Positions 41,044 through 51,635 of a stretch of DNA of 64,000 nt are shown piece after piece. This DNA comes from Burkholderiales bacterium. GTDB lineage: Bacteria > Pseudomonadota > Gammaproteobacteria > Burkholderiales > Burkholderiaceae_D. The notes below the pieces were generated by a model that was given only the letters and a program-made list of their open reading frames with translations, made no database searches and had not been told where the DNA came from. The DNA is taken from contig JACQDW010000011.1 of NCBI GenBank assembly GCA_016200845.1, forward strand, positions 1-64,000. The letters run 5' to 3'. Position numbers and translations under genes: made by a program. The number at the start of each line of letters is the position of its first letter. Position 1 is the first letter of the stretch.

Positions 41044-41240
41044 ACTTAGGCTTTAAATTGATGGAGATAATTAAGGGACAGCAAAAATCATGCCGTACAA
41101 ACTATTCCACATCATCATGTCCACTCAGTTAATTTGCACCGATACGATGCGAATTACTGACACATGAACTATTTAAGTGCAAACCCTAGCTTAGACTACC
41201 CTCACCACGCATTATCGCTACACACTGGCTTCTCGCTCCC

Positions 41241-44200
41241 TCATTTCTTGCCATCACTCACCCCAAAATCAATCTTCAACATCTCATAGCAAATGCCCTG
41301 TTGAGTGATGCGTCCACTAGGGTCGATCAGGTAAGCGGTGGCAAACGGAATGGGAACGTCTTTACGACCGGCTGCCATGTGGATGGTGTAAATCATATCG
41401 CGCGCTTTGCTGCCCAGTATCAACGGAAAATTCGGCGCACTGGGATATTGCGCGTGTTGTAGTGACATGCGCGAACTAAAGCCGACCACATTCCATCCTT
41501 TGCGTTTTGCTTCATATGCACAGGCATTGGTGCGCTTATCATTTACTTCCGAGACGAGCGCGAATACAGAACGTCCATCACTACCCAAGGGCGGCTTGCT
41601 ACCAACCCAATCCGCATCAGGAATCGCCGCGATCTGATCTAGCAGGGTCGAAACCTTAGCTTGCGCCACAGGCGCTGGCCTCGCGCTTGATGACATGGTT
41701 GACGTTGATGGCGTCGCTACTGATGAGGCTTCCGGCACTTGCTCACACTGGGTAATCGGCAGGGTTTCTGTGGGGTAGCCAACACGCACGGCTTGGTAGG
41801 TTCCTGATAGTTTAGAACCTGTTTTCGTCAAACTGATGGTCAATGTGCCATTGGTCACCTGAAACGCATGCACTGCGATCAGCTTGCCGCCTTCTAGTCG
41901 CACTGTATGCGCCTTCAACATGCCTTCGACACCACTGGTGATGGTACTGACCGTATAGGAATTCCCTGAGCGCGTAATCGTCGGAAACAAGGCTGACGAC
42001 TCGCTACCTTCGCGCACTTCACAGCCCCACTCACCAGAAAAATCTTGTGCGGCAGCGACATCGGCTTCCCGGCGATTGACCGCCGTACGCGCCAAGGTCA
42101 AGGCTTCCTCACCACGATTACTTACGGGTTGCGCAGGCGGCGCAGACGGTGCCAGCCAGTCTGGCAAAGCCTTCGGCTTGGTCACTGCTTTTTGGCATCC
42201 ATCCATGCTCTTGCCTGCAATTTGCCGCTCAACAAATTCGCCCAAAGTGCATAAATTGAGCGAGTCAAATTTCATGCGCACCGCCCACATGCTTTGATAA
42301 CGCGACCAGCCCGCCGGATGGTCGGGTGCGCCAGCAATCGTGATCCCTGGCCCTTTGATTTGTCCCCACTCCGAATAACTAAAGTTTCCGGGACGCGAAG
42401 CGGCAATCACAGGAGTCGCAGTATGCAACCATTGGTCGATCAGACTTTGTACGCGTGGATCGTTCCACGGATCTGGGGTATTCAATACCGACGTGGCAGG
42501 CGGTGCAACTCTGTCGGCAACACCTCGTCCTGGCGTTTGTGGAGCAACTTGTGGAACAACTTCTGGCGTGACTGGCGGCTTGCGAACTTCTCGCGTCACC
42601 GGTGTCAATATCGATACCACCTCCGCCAGCCTGTCATCACCGGGGCGTTGAGGATTCGACCAACGCGGTGGGACCGATGCGACCTCTCCTGTCGCATTTG
42701 GTGACGTACCGTTTACGACTGCACCCGACGGTGTATTTGCGGCGGTATCGGAAGGTGCAGACATATCTGTATCAACGATGAGCGCCCTTTCGCCAGCGTG
42801 CAAGATCATTTCTTTCACTGGCGATGGCTTGCCCGCTTCGACATTAGGTGCATAAGTCCGATAAATATAGCGTCCTCTTAAGCGCACCGAACCTTCATAC
42901 ACGAACACTTCGGTACCACGATCATCGCGCACCATGCGATAGCGGGTATCAAGACCCACCACATTACCGTATTCCATGGTGACGGCGACATCGTCTCTTC
43001 CCGGTCCAGATTTATCGTGATAAATATCCAGAGTTCCGCGTTCCAATTTCACAAATTGTTTATCTGCGTTCGGTTCACCAAGACGCAATTGTGAATTTTG
43101 TCCCAAGGTCAAACGTGTCTCGTTGGGACTCTTCATCACAAGTTGACCGTCCGCCGCCGTTTGCAGTTGCGCCCCTATCGTCAAATTAATCCCCGCCGTG
43201 AGCGACTGTGGCGTAGCACCAGTGCCGAGGACGATCATGGCCTGTCCAGTCACCGTTTCCAATAAAATCTGGCTAGGCCCACCGGGGGCAAAGGATTGTG
43301 TTCCAGTCGCGCTACCCTTATCTGCAACGGGACAACTCAGGGTGAAGTTCCATTCAGTACGTTCTGATTTACGACAGGCAGGTTGCACCACGATCGTCAC
43401 TTGCTCACTTGCCCCCGACAATGCCAGTGGCAAGCTCTTTCTTCCACTGACGCATCCGGTATCGGCCAAGACCTGTCCTCCATATTGCACAATCATATGA
43501 TCGGGAACGTCGAACATTTCATATTGAAATTGCGCAGTGCCCGCATTATGGCCAACGTTAACCACGATGGTTTGAGGTGGATTGGTGCCTGCCTTGGTCG
43601 TGGTATTACATGCGATCACCACGGGTTCATTTTTAGGTTCACACGATTTTTGATCCGCGCCTAGTTTGAAACCTTGCGCACATTGACAGAGATTCTTTTG
43701 TTGATCTGGATTCCACACAGAAACCGCGTTTGCTGGGCAAGCCTTCGCTGCACTTGCAGATTTCCCTTTAAATTTGCGTTTGCACGCATCTGCTTTTTGT
43801 AATAGGGGGCTATTGATGTCGACCGCAGCCTGCACCCAATTTGCAGACGCGGACATATCATCAACCGCTTTATCTTGTCGTTCGACACCCTTACATGGTT
43901 TTGCTTCGTCACGTAACTGATTGTGTCTATCCTCTAAGGCTTCATATTGATTATCAACGATCGAATCCGCGGTCAATAATTTTGTCGCCTCGCTATCGCC
44001 TGCGGTGCACTCTAAGACTTCCTGAAACCCGTCAAATTGATTGGACAACTTGGCCTGCTGGGCATTTGCGTTCAAAAATTCCAAATTATAAAGTGGCGAA
44101 GGCGTCTGCTTGGGATGGGCTTGAGACATCAATCCAAAATGCCTTACAAAAGTCTGACGCGCTTCGCTATATGCCGTGATCATCGCATGCATATCACTCT

Positions 44201-46457
44201 GCAACTCGCGCATTTCAGCCAGCTGTGTGGACAGATGTTTTTTATTAGCGAACATACGATCACGCATGGCTTCCGATAATTTCACTCTCTGCTCCAACGC
44301 CGCTTCATCTTGATGCCCAATCTTATTGTTGTAACCGCGCGCTTCTGCGGCATCAACGATCATCTGCGCGGAGATCATATTACTACTCTCCATCAACTGC
44401 CTGATGCGGTCTGCTTGTTCAGCTGAAGTACATTTTTCTCCCAAAGCATTGGCTTCATCCAATTGTGCAATGGCTTTGGTTTCACCCTCACTGCTCTGTT
44501 GAGACAATTGAGAAACACGCTCCATACGTTCACGTTGTCCTTCACAGCTATCACTCGCAACTATGGTCTCGCCCAAGCTCTCTTTCCACTGCGCAGCCAT
44601 GACATTTGAGGTATCCATCAACACTTTAGTTGCGCGGCCACGATTTACCATTTTCATACACATCTGAACGGCTGCCGAACGCAAAACCGCCATCAAATTA
44701 AGTTCACTTTGTGCCACCGCGGCGCTCTGGCCATACCGCATCAGCAAATCTTTTTCCATCGCATATTGCTGAGTCAAGGCATTCTTCTCTGGCGCATTGG
44801 CCCAATTAATTCCCGCCGAGTACGCCGCATAGACCGCCATAGGAACGCCAACGAAGGCCATACCAGCGCCCACCGCGACCAAGGTGGATTGACTAATAAT
44901 TCCCGCAGCGATTAAGCCTTTCGCCGTTGCAAACATGCCTGCACCCACGATCACGGTCGTCTTTAAAGTGTGCTTCAACTCTTCATCGCATTGCGCTTGC
45001 GTTTTACCCGATTCAATACAAGCCTGATAATCCAAATACACAGTCGCAACGCCCAAGACACCGCCAACAGCGCCCGCCACGCGAGCCCCTGCAGCAACAC
45101 CTGCGGGCAATTCAAAAGGTGCAGCGCCAACCCCACCCGCCACCCGTGCTTTGGCGGCTGCGAGTGCCTCCGGATCAGATGCAAGCGCCTGCAATTTCTT
45201 TAAAAAAGTAATCTTGCCGTAGGGAGTTCCGCCTGCGGCCTCATAAGCTTGCGTTGCTTTAATCAGTAAAGCCTCTCTCATCGTTGGATTTAAATTTCCG
45301 GCTTGCTCCGCAATAATCGCTTGTATCGCCTCTAGCTTACTTGGTTGCGTCGCTCCGATTTCGGACAGTTTTCTCGTGTAATTTAATATCCCCTTGCCGA
45401 CGCCCAGCTCCCCCAATTCACCAACCATCGCTGCGTCATCGGCTGTCATGACCCCACGCTTATTTTTATCAATATTACGTACAGCCCGATCTAAGCTATC
45501 TGGAGAAATTCGCCCCCGCGAATCAACCGGAATGTCTATTTTTGGCAGACCATGCTGTTCGGCTACAGCATTGGTCAGGTTATCAATGCGTTGTAAGTAT
45601 TTCGCCCCTTGCGAGCGCAGCAATTGTGCATCGGCTAGCAAGTCTTCCGCAGCGTTGGGATTGGTCTTCATCAATTGATTCGCCTTCGCCTCCATGCCAT
45701 CGGCGATGTGAAATTTATGCTGAGCTAATTCTTGCATCTGACTCACATATTCACTAGTGTCGAGCAAATTAAGTTTCACACCCGGATTGTTCTTCATGGT
45801 ACGCATCTGAAACTCAATATCTGCGGCGCCTGGACGGGTGTATGCTGTGCCACCCCGTCGGTTGATATCTCGATTGATTCGTGTAAATTCTTCGTCAGTG
45901 ACACTACTTCGCACTGGCATAAAATCAGTCTCTGCCTCAATCCTTCCGGGCGGTGCGTCAAAGCCTTTACGCTTTAAATAACGTCGCAAATTGGTTTGAT
46001 GCGCCTCGTCTGCCGCCTGAAAATCTTCTAGTGTTAATTTTTTTCCTGGCTCCATCGCCTCCGCCAGCACGTCAGTATCGGTTCCGGGATTATGTTTACC
46101 ACCCGCACTAGGCTGCAATTTTGCCGACAAGCCCGCCGCCTTAGCTGAATCACGAATCGCATTATTATTCACCGCGGCAAAGTGTTTTTGCGATGCCTGA
46201 TAGGCGGCATCAGAAATCTTCCCACGCAAAGCCAGTCGATTGATATCGCGATTATGAAAAACAACCAGCGCCTCTTGCATGGGTGTCGGATTTCCCATCA
46301 TCACTGCATTAATCGCCTCCATCAACTGCAAGTCCTGCGCCCGCACCGGCATCGGCACAAACGACGCAGCGATCAATATCAAAGATAAAAAAAACAGAGC
46401 GACGCTTTTCCACGCTTGCTCCGATCTTCTCACCGTCAAGAACGATACTCTCATCAC
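41241..46457 (-). CDS. giant (1738 aa) secreted multidomain protein with FecR-like domain
   Basis: signal peptide, hydrophobic central segment, Cys-rich EGF-like stretch, FecR-like LETVTGQAMIVLGTG...RLTLGQNSQLRLG. Confidence 0.7.
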   Translation of the reverse strand: MMRVSFLTVRRSEQAWKSVALFFLSLILIAASFVPMPVRAQDLQLMEAINAVMMGNPTPMQEALVVFHNRDINRLALRGKISDAAYQASQKHFAAVNNNAIRDSAKAAGLSAKLQPSAGGKHNPGTDTDVLAEAMEPGKKLTLEDFQAADEAHQTNLRRYLKRKGFDAPPGRIEAETDFMPVRSSVTDEEFTRINRDINRRGGTAYTRPGAADIEFQMRTMKNNPGVKLNLLDTSEYVSQMQELAQHKFHIADGMEAKANQLMKTNPNAAEDLLADAQLLRSQGAKYLQRIDNLTNAVAEQHGLPKIDIPVDSRGRISPDSLDRAVRNIDKNKRGVMTADDAAMVGELGELGVGKGILNYTRKLSEIGATQPSKLEAIQAIIAEQAGNLNPTMREALLIKATQAYEAAGGTPYGKITFLKKLQALASDPEALAAAKARVAGGVGAAPFELPAGVAAGARVAGAVGGVLGVATVYLDYQACIESGKTQAQCDEELKHTLKTTVIVGAGMFATAKGLIAAGIISQSTLVAVGAGMAFVGVPMAVYAAYSAGINWANAPEKNALTQQYAMEKDLLMRYGQSAAVAQSELNLMAVLRSAAVQMCMKMVNRGRATKVLMDTSNVMAAQWKESLGETIVASDSCEGQRERMERVSQLSQQSSEGETKAIAQLDEANALGEKCTSAEQADRIRQLMESSNMISAQMIVDAAEARGYNNKIGHQDEAALEQRVKLSEAMRDRMFANKKHLSTQLAEMRELQSDMHAMITAYSEARQTFVRHFGLMSQAHPKQTPSPLYNLEFLNANAQQAKLSNQFDGFQEVLECTAGDSEATKLLTADSIVDNQYEALEDRHNQLRDEAKPCKGVERQDKAVDDMSASANWVQAAVDINSPLLQKADACKRKFKGKSASAAKACPANAVSVWNPDQQKNLCQCAQGFKLGADQKSCEPKNEPVVIACNTTTKAGTNPPQTIVVNVGHNAGTAQFQYEMFDVPDHMIVQYGGQVLADTGCVSGRKSLPLALSGASEQVTIVVQPACRKSERTEWNFTLSCPVADKGSATGTQSFAPGGPSQILLETVTGQAMIVLGTGATPQSLTAGINLTIGAQLQTAADGQLVMKSPNETRLTLGQNSQLRLGEPNADKQFVKLERGTLDIYHDKSGPGRDDVAVTMEYGNVVGLDTRYRMVRDDRGTEVFVYEGSVRLRGRYIYRTYAPNVEAGKPSPVKEMILHAGERALIVDTDMSAPSDTAANTPSGAVVNGTSPNATGEVASVPPRWSNPQRPGDDRLAEVVSILTPVTREVRKPPVTPEVVPQVAPQTPGRGVADRVAPPATSVLNTPDPWNDPRVQSLIDQWLHTATPVIAASRPGNFSYSEWGQIKGPGITIAGAPDHPAGWSRYQSMWAVRMKFDSLNLCTLGEFVERQIAGKSMDGCQKAVTKPKALPDWLAPSAPPAQPVSNRGEEALTLARTAVNRREADVAAAQDFSGEWGCEVREGSESSALFPTITRSGNSYTVSTITSGVEGMLKAHTVRLEGGKLIAVHAFQVTNGTLTISLTKTGSKLSGTYQAVRVGYPTETLPITQCEQVPEASSVATPSTSTMSSSARPAPVAQAKVSTLLDQIAAIPDADWVGSKPPLGSDGRSVFALVSEVNDKRTNACAYEAKRKGWNVVGFSSRMSLQHAQYPSAPNFPLILGSKARDMIYTIHMAAGRKDVPIPFATAYLIDPSGRITQQGICYEMLKIDFGVSDGKK

Positions 46458-48124
46458 TATCTCCCACCAGGTAATAAGCGCCGCAACTCTTCTTCACTCA
46501 GCCAGTCATCAAAAACACCTTCTTCCAACATAATGCTGCGCCGGTATTGCGCCCTATATCCCGCCGCTCCCGCTTTGCGCAACCAAGTTACTGCCTCCTG
46601 CCCGCGCTTCAACAAACCATATGCACGCGCCATCGTCATCATTCTCTCGGCATCGTTCGGCGCCATCGTCAACGCCAACTCTGCCTGCCGCAACGCCGCT
46701 TCATATTGCCCCGCCTCGACCAACACATCAGCAAGCTTTTGATTCAAACCAAGATGTCGCGCATCCAAAACCAAACCACGTCGATAAACCGCCTCTGCTT
46801 TTGCCCATTCAGACGAATCCTCATATTCGCTTCCCAAAGCCGCATAGACCCAGGTCGCCTTGGTCTCCAAACGCACCGCTTTCTCATACGCCGCAATCAC
46901 CTTTTGCGTCTCAGGGTCGTCACCACCCATCATCAGATTGCGCTCACCCCGCACCGCTGCCAAGGCATAGCCGTAATACGCATAAATATAATCAGCGCTC
47001 AAGATCGACACCGACGACTTCCCGCCGCCATCTGCCCACGCCGCCAATTGCGTCAAATACGGCAAGGCCTTATCTGACGCTTTGCGCCCCACCAACAAGA
47101 TCGCCAGCTCCATGCGTGCTTCGTTCGCAGTCTGTGTTTGTCCCTGTGCTTGTCCAAGCTCACTCGCTTTCAAAAACGCCTGCATAGCCGCATCCAATTC
47201 TTTTTGCGCTTTCAAAAAACGACCATACTCCAACTGCACCAAATCAAAGTCCGGCGCAATCGCCAGCGCTTTCGCAAACTCTGCACGCGCTTGCTCCGGC
47301 TGCGATTTTTTCATCCAATACACCGCCGCCAGCCAGGCATGTGCATGAGCGATTTTGCGCGCTGGATACTTAGCACGCGTCGCCGCCACAAAGCGCACCA
47401 TCGCCTCGTCAAACTCTTTCAAATAATAAAAATGAATACCCTGCGCCAGAAAAGCGCGGGCATAATCAGGATCAACCAACACCGCATTATCTGCAGGCTC
47501 TTTCGCATCCGCATAACGACGCTCACGTATCGCCTGCTGCGACAAATCACAATACACATTCGCCAGCGCGGCAGGCGCCAGATAACTAATCGCCAGCACC
47601 ACATCAGGCTGATCAAGACTCGTAATCACTCCCATCAATTGCGGAAAGAAAAGCTCCTCGCGTTGACCATCTTTACGCGTTTGCGTCAACACCGCTTGCC
47701 CAAACCGCGAGCGCACATCGGCCGCCAACACGGGGGTTCCCAGCCATGCATCGATACGCGCAACCAAGTGTGAATCTGAAAAATACTCCACCTGAATTTT
47801 TTGCATATCCATAGATGCACCCGCACTACCGGCAGGTGCTGCATACTCAAACAAATCTGGCTTGATTTGCCGCACAGGCGCACCCAAGACACGCTCCACA
47901 TCCGCAACGCTACTTAGCCCCGCCCGCACGCTCAAAAACGGCACCACCTGGGCAGCAAGTCGCGGCAAAGCCTCGGCAGCAGCAAACTGCACTGGAATAC
48001 ACAATAAGGTGGAAAGTAAAAGCAGAACGCGCAAGCACAAGGACGCAAGTTTGACCGCATCAGAAAGTGCCACGACACAAAAAGCAAATCCCCATCGCAT
48101 CATCGCCATGCTCCCTACATCCAA
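46457..48124 (-). CDS. TPR-repeat protein
   Basis: tandem TPR-like motifs; its 3' end touches the start of the giant ORF at 46457. Confidence 0.8.
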   Translation of the reverse strand: MDVGSMAMMRWGFAFCVVALSDAVKLASLCLRVLLLLSTLLCIPVQFAAAEALPRLAAQVVPFLSVRAGLSSVADVERVLGAPVRQIKPDLFEYAAPAGSAGASMDMQKIQVEYFSDSHLVARIDAWLGTPVLAADVRSRFGQAVLTQTRKDGQREELFFPQLMGVITSLDQPDVVLAISYLAPAALANVYCDLSQQAIRERRYADAKEPADNAVLVDPDYARAFLAQGIHFYYLKEFDEAMVRFVAATRAKYPARKIAHAHAWLAAVYWMKKSQPEQARAEFAKALAIAPDFDLVQLEYGRFLKAQKELDAAMQAFLKASELGQAQGQTQTANEARMELAILLVGRKASDKALPYLTQLAAWADGGGKSSVSILSADYIYAYYGYALAAVRGERNLMMGGDDPETQKVIAAYEKAVRLETKATWVYAALGSEYEDSSEWAKAEAVYRRGLVLDARHLGLNQKLADVLVEAGQYEAALRQAELALTMAPNDAERMMTMARAYGLLKRGQEAVTWLRKAGAAGYRAQYRRSIMLEEGVFDDWLSEEELRRLLPGGR

Positions 48125-48605
48125 GATGTCACGCTCATGTCGTGAGAGGAAGAAACCCAGCCCGCGATGAGAAACATCTTATGCTTTGGGGAAACAGATT
48201 TCAAGCAAGGAAGACCACAAGTTTCCAAGTAACAACACATCGTTCAAGGCGGTAAAACCAGCCATCAAAAAAACCGCGCATTAGCCCAATCGACTAGTCG
48301 TTTTCATGTAAGCACCCAAAAACATAACATGTTAAACATAAAATTTCACATGTAAATAAAATACCAAAATGACACAAAAGCTGGCAAACAAGCACCAAAA
48401 CCCCTCAAAAATCAACAAATCAACAACAAATCAAGCCAAAATCCAGCATGGCACGCGTATTGCTGTATGTAAATTTGTGGATACTGCATGCAAGGCCAGC
48501 ACCCAGTTTCTGCACCAATGAGTTTCTATTCCGACTAAATCAAACTGACGCGAATACGCCCACAACGGGCAATCACATCAGCTTTTATCTTTTAAGGAGC
48601 AGCAC

Positions 48606-48983
48606 ATGGCAACGCCAACACAACTCAACAACACCAGCAACAGTGTGACAATCGCCGTCCCTAACGCCGACAACTTCATCAATATTCAACTCAATCCAGA
48701 CAGCACCAACACCTACGGCTCCATCACCGTCTTCGCACAAGACCAAAATGGTTTCGGTGCAGCCGTCAACGCATCGCTGCCATTGAGCACTTATCTGTCC
48801 TCCTATAAGTCACTCAACCCCAGCGCCACTAGCGTCGTCCTCACCTTCACCTTCGGCAACTACGCAGGTGGCGGCGCCATCGCCTACAACATCTCCGGCG
48901 GCGGCATGACCACAGTCAGCTACAGCAACGACCTGGCAGCCTACACCAGCCAAATGAACGCCTATTTGATCAACGTGTTCTAA
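48606..48983 (+). CDS. small Asn/Ser/Thr-rich protein of unknown function
   Basis: ORF with AAGGAG ribosome-binding site; MATPTQLNNTSNSVTIAVPN...YLINVF. Confidence 0.65.
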   Translation: MATPTQLNNTSNSVTIAVPNADNFINIQLNPDSTNTYGSITVFAQDQNGFGAAVNASLPLSTYLSSYKSLNPSATSVVLTFTFGNYAGGGAIAYNISGGGMTTVSYSNDLAAYTSQMNAYLINVF

Positions 48984-49003
48984 TCCAACACGCGATCAGG
49001 TAA

Positions 49004-49062
49004 GCAAAAAAAAACGAGCGCAGCACAAAGCCCGACACCATCGGACTTTGCTGCTGCGCTCG
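49004..49062 (-). terminator. strong hairpin terminator (T-tract on the minus strand)
   Basis: CGAGCGCAGCACAAAGCCCGA-cacca-TCGGACTTTGCTGCTGCGCTCG with A9 at its left. Confidence 0.8.
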
Positions 49063-49082
49063 CCACATTCATACTTGCTTAT

Positions 49083-49583
49083 CTACTTCATCGCAACATC
49101 GGCAACTTCTACCCCAACGACAAACTCACGCTTCACCCCAACATACCCATCAAACACCCGACGATGCGCCGACAAAGACCATTCATCATTCCGGCGATAA
49201 TAATCCCTCACCCACGCCATCAAATTCACTAACATACTCTCCTGCGCTTCTGGTGTCGCATATTTATGCGGTTCCCAAGGGCGACGCTGACAATTCTCAA
49301 CACAGGCATCCTCACCAGGATTCAAAAAAATCAGCTCAGGCGAAGTACCTAACACCATTTGAATCAACTCCGCATAACAACCTTCCACCACCCAGCTCTC
49401 ATGCTGCTGCAAGAACGCCAGCAAATCAGTTTCAATTGCAGCCCGATCACGCAACACCGCAATCTGCCCCGGCTCCCACACTATGCAATCCAACTCCAAC
49501 AAGGGCAAACTAAAACGCTCACACAAAGCCCGCGCCAAAGTTGATTTTCCAGACCCAGAATTTCCTACTATCGCAAATCGCAT
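49083..49583 (-). CDS. P-loop adenylate kinase/topology-modulation-like protein
   Basis: MRFAIVGNSGSGKSTLARAL Walker A. Confidence 0.85.
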   Translation of the reverse strand: MRFAIVGNSGSGKSTLARALCERFSLPLLELDCIVWEPGQIAVLRDRAAIETDLLAFLQQHESWVVEGCYAELIQMVLGTSPELIFLNPGEDACVENCQRRPWEPHKYATPEAQESMLVNLMAWVRDYYRRNDEWSLSAHRRVFDGYVGVKREFVVGVEVADVAMK

Positions 49584-49596
49584 CAGCGTCACTCCA

Positions 49597-49983
49597 TCAC
49601 TGCCCAGCAGGCGGCTCCCACAATTCAACTTTATTTCCCTCCGGGTCCATCACCCAAGCAAACTTGCCGTACTCCGACTCTTCCACTTTTTCAAACACAT
49701 TGCAGCCTTCCTCCTTCAACGCCCGCACCAAGGCATGCACATCAGCCACTCTGTAATTGATCATGAACGGAGCCGTGCTAGGCGCAAAATAATCGTTATC
49801 GGCAGAATTGATGCTCCACGCCGTCGTACCAGCAACAGGTTTGCCCTCATCGTCCGCCCAAGAAAAAGCAGCTCCACCCCACACCTGAACATCAATTCCC
49901 AAATGCTGCTTATACCAAGCGCGCATCATCTCAGCGTCTTTCGCTTTAAAGAAAACACCACCAATACCAGTAACTCGTTTCAT
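49597..49983 (-). CDS. VOC (glyoxalase-like) family protein
   Basis: GIGGVFFKAKDAEMMRAWYKQHLGIDV...FAWVMDPEGNKVELWEPP. Confidence 0.9.
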   Translation of the reverse strand: MKRVTGIGGVFFKAKDAEMMRAWYKQHLGIDVQVWGGAAFSWADDEGKPVAGTTAWSINSADNDYFAPSTAPFMINYRVADVHALVRALKEEGCNVFEKVEESEYGKFAWVMDPEGNKVELWEPPAGQ

Positions 49984-50181
49984 GACTTCTCCTATTCTGT
50001 GAGCGACGATCAATCGACAATAATTTTACGTATCAAACAACTTGATAAGTTTACAGTCGAATCAAAGGAATGTGCTATTTATTTATCATTATCATGACGC
50101 CCAGCGCATACTCAGCACAAAACAAACCACAAAAAAAAGCCCACGAATAACGCAGGCTCATTCAACACACTTCTAAACAAT

Positions 50182-50974
50182 TTAAGTACCAGTTCGCAAA
50201 CCCACCAGCACATCAAGAAGCTCAGTACGTACCACGCCCTGCTGTGCTTCTCGACTGATAGTCGCATCACCGTCAAACAACTGATGTCCATAATGACCAA
50301 ACTGCGAGTGATTACCACCAACGATCTCCACCCACTTAGTTTTCTTTGGCAGCAAATCCTGATTCGACAACACTTTATCGACGGGCGCTACACCATCATT
50401 CATCGCATAGATTTTAGTAACGGGTAACTGGAGAAAAGATAAATCATCTTGCTTGGGATGCGTAGTACCGACCAACACCAATCCCGCGATGAGGCCGTGA
50501 TGAGCCTTAGCCATACGGGCTGCCAACGCGCCGCCCAATGAATGTCCTGAGACGACCCAACGTGAAATACCCGGATGATCAGCAATCACTTTCAGCGCAC
50601 GATCGATTGCTTCCTCTTTGTGCGCATCAAGCGGAGCAAAACGATAGGGAAGCTTGACAACCACCACCGGATATCCCGCATCCGCAATCGGACGCAACAG
50701 CGGAGCATAGGCAACTGCCGAAACGCCAGAACCACAAAAGAAAATCAAGCCCACCCGACCACCCTGCTTGCCAGGAAAAAACGCCAAGGTCGTCCCCTCA
50801 TCAACAACAGTAACCAAGCTCGCACTCTGCATCAATGCAGGATCAACACCCTGCGTTCGCATAGAATTCGCCAGCCACAAGGTCGACACCACAGCCCAGA
50901 TCAAAAACGCAAATTGTATCCAGCGGTGAAAACTGCCTCTGTGTTTTCCAGTTTTACTTATTTTAAATAACATA
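50182..50974 (-). CDS. alpha/beta hydrolase
   Basis: WVVSGHSLGGALAARMAK; MNDGVAPVDKVL; GGNHSQFGHYG. Confidence 0.85.
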
Positions 50975-51037
50975 GCGCCCCGACCAAAATGACTAAGCTT
51001 ACCCACCTTCGATCCAAACAAATCCTAAACCTTATTT

Positions 51038-51175
51038 TCAACGGCCAGTTCGCCACTAACGATTTCGCCAGTCTGATCCGAGCTACCACTGACGGTACGG
51101 AAAATTATTATACCTATGTGCCTTTGGCATTTCGCGCCCTGATCGATTTCTTTATCAACTTTTCCACTCACGCAA
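51038..51175 (+). pseudogene. remnant of LysR C-terminal coding region, internally deleted
   Basis: FNGQFATNDFASLIRATTDG...FRALIDFFINFSTHA matches the 3' part of the intact LysR at 53944-54915. Confidence 0.8.
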
Positions 51176-51176
51176 A

Positions 51177-51402
51177 GCCAGCACTATACTCATGCGGTCA
51201 AGCTCGGCAAGATCCGAAACATCCATCAAAATATCGATAATAGGGTTGGCAGAGAGTCCAAGAATCGAAGTGTCCCAATATAAAAAATCTCTTTTACCAC
51301 GTCTCCAAGGCTCGCTTTTAAGAAAACCCGTTCACGCTCAAAAACATCAGGCCATTTTGGATTGTAACTAAGGATTTCTGCTGTTCTTTTTGGTTTACCC
51401 AT
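51177..51402 (-). pseudogene. GrpB-family (UPF0157-like) gene fragment, frameshifted and 3' truncated
   Basis: MGKPKRTAEILSYNPKWPDVFERERVFLKASLGDVVKEI then, in another frame, SILGLSANPIIDILMDVSDLAELDRMS. Confidence 0.72.
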
Positions 51403-51419
51403 CGCAGTGATTTACCTGG

Positions 51420-51475
51420 GGATAACGCCTGAATTAAGCCGAACCGCGAAACGGCTTCGGCTTGAATTGTTAGAC
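51420..51475 (-). other. integron attC site (56 bp)
   Basis: GGATAACGCCTGAATTAAGCCG...CGGCTTCGGCTTGAATTGTTAGAC: paired core sites and imperfect palindrome. Confidence 0.8.
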
Positions 51476-51635
51476 CACTCGCGTCAAATTTGCGAGCTGT
51501 TCTGACTGTTTACGCTCCCTATTACGGAACGGAATTGAAGCTACTGCTGGTTCGATAGTGCATTCTCACGGCAAGCGCGTTCAATCGTTCCGTTTGAATT
51601 TAACCCGGTCACTTACACGAATATGAGCATATCGA

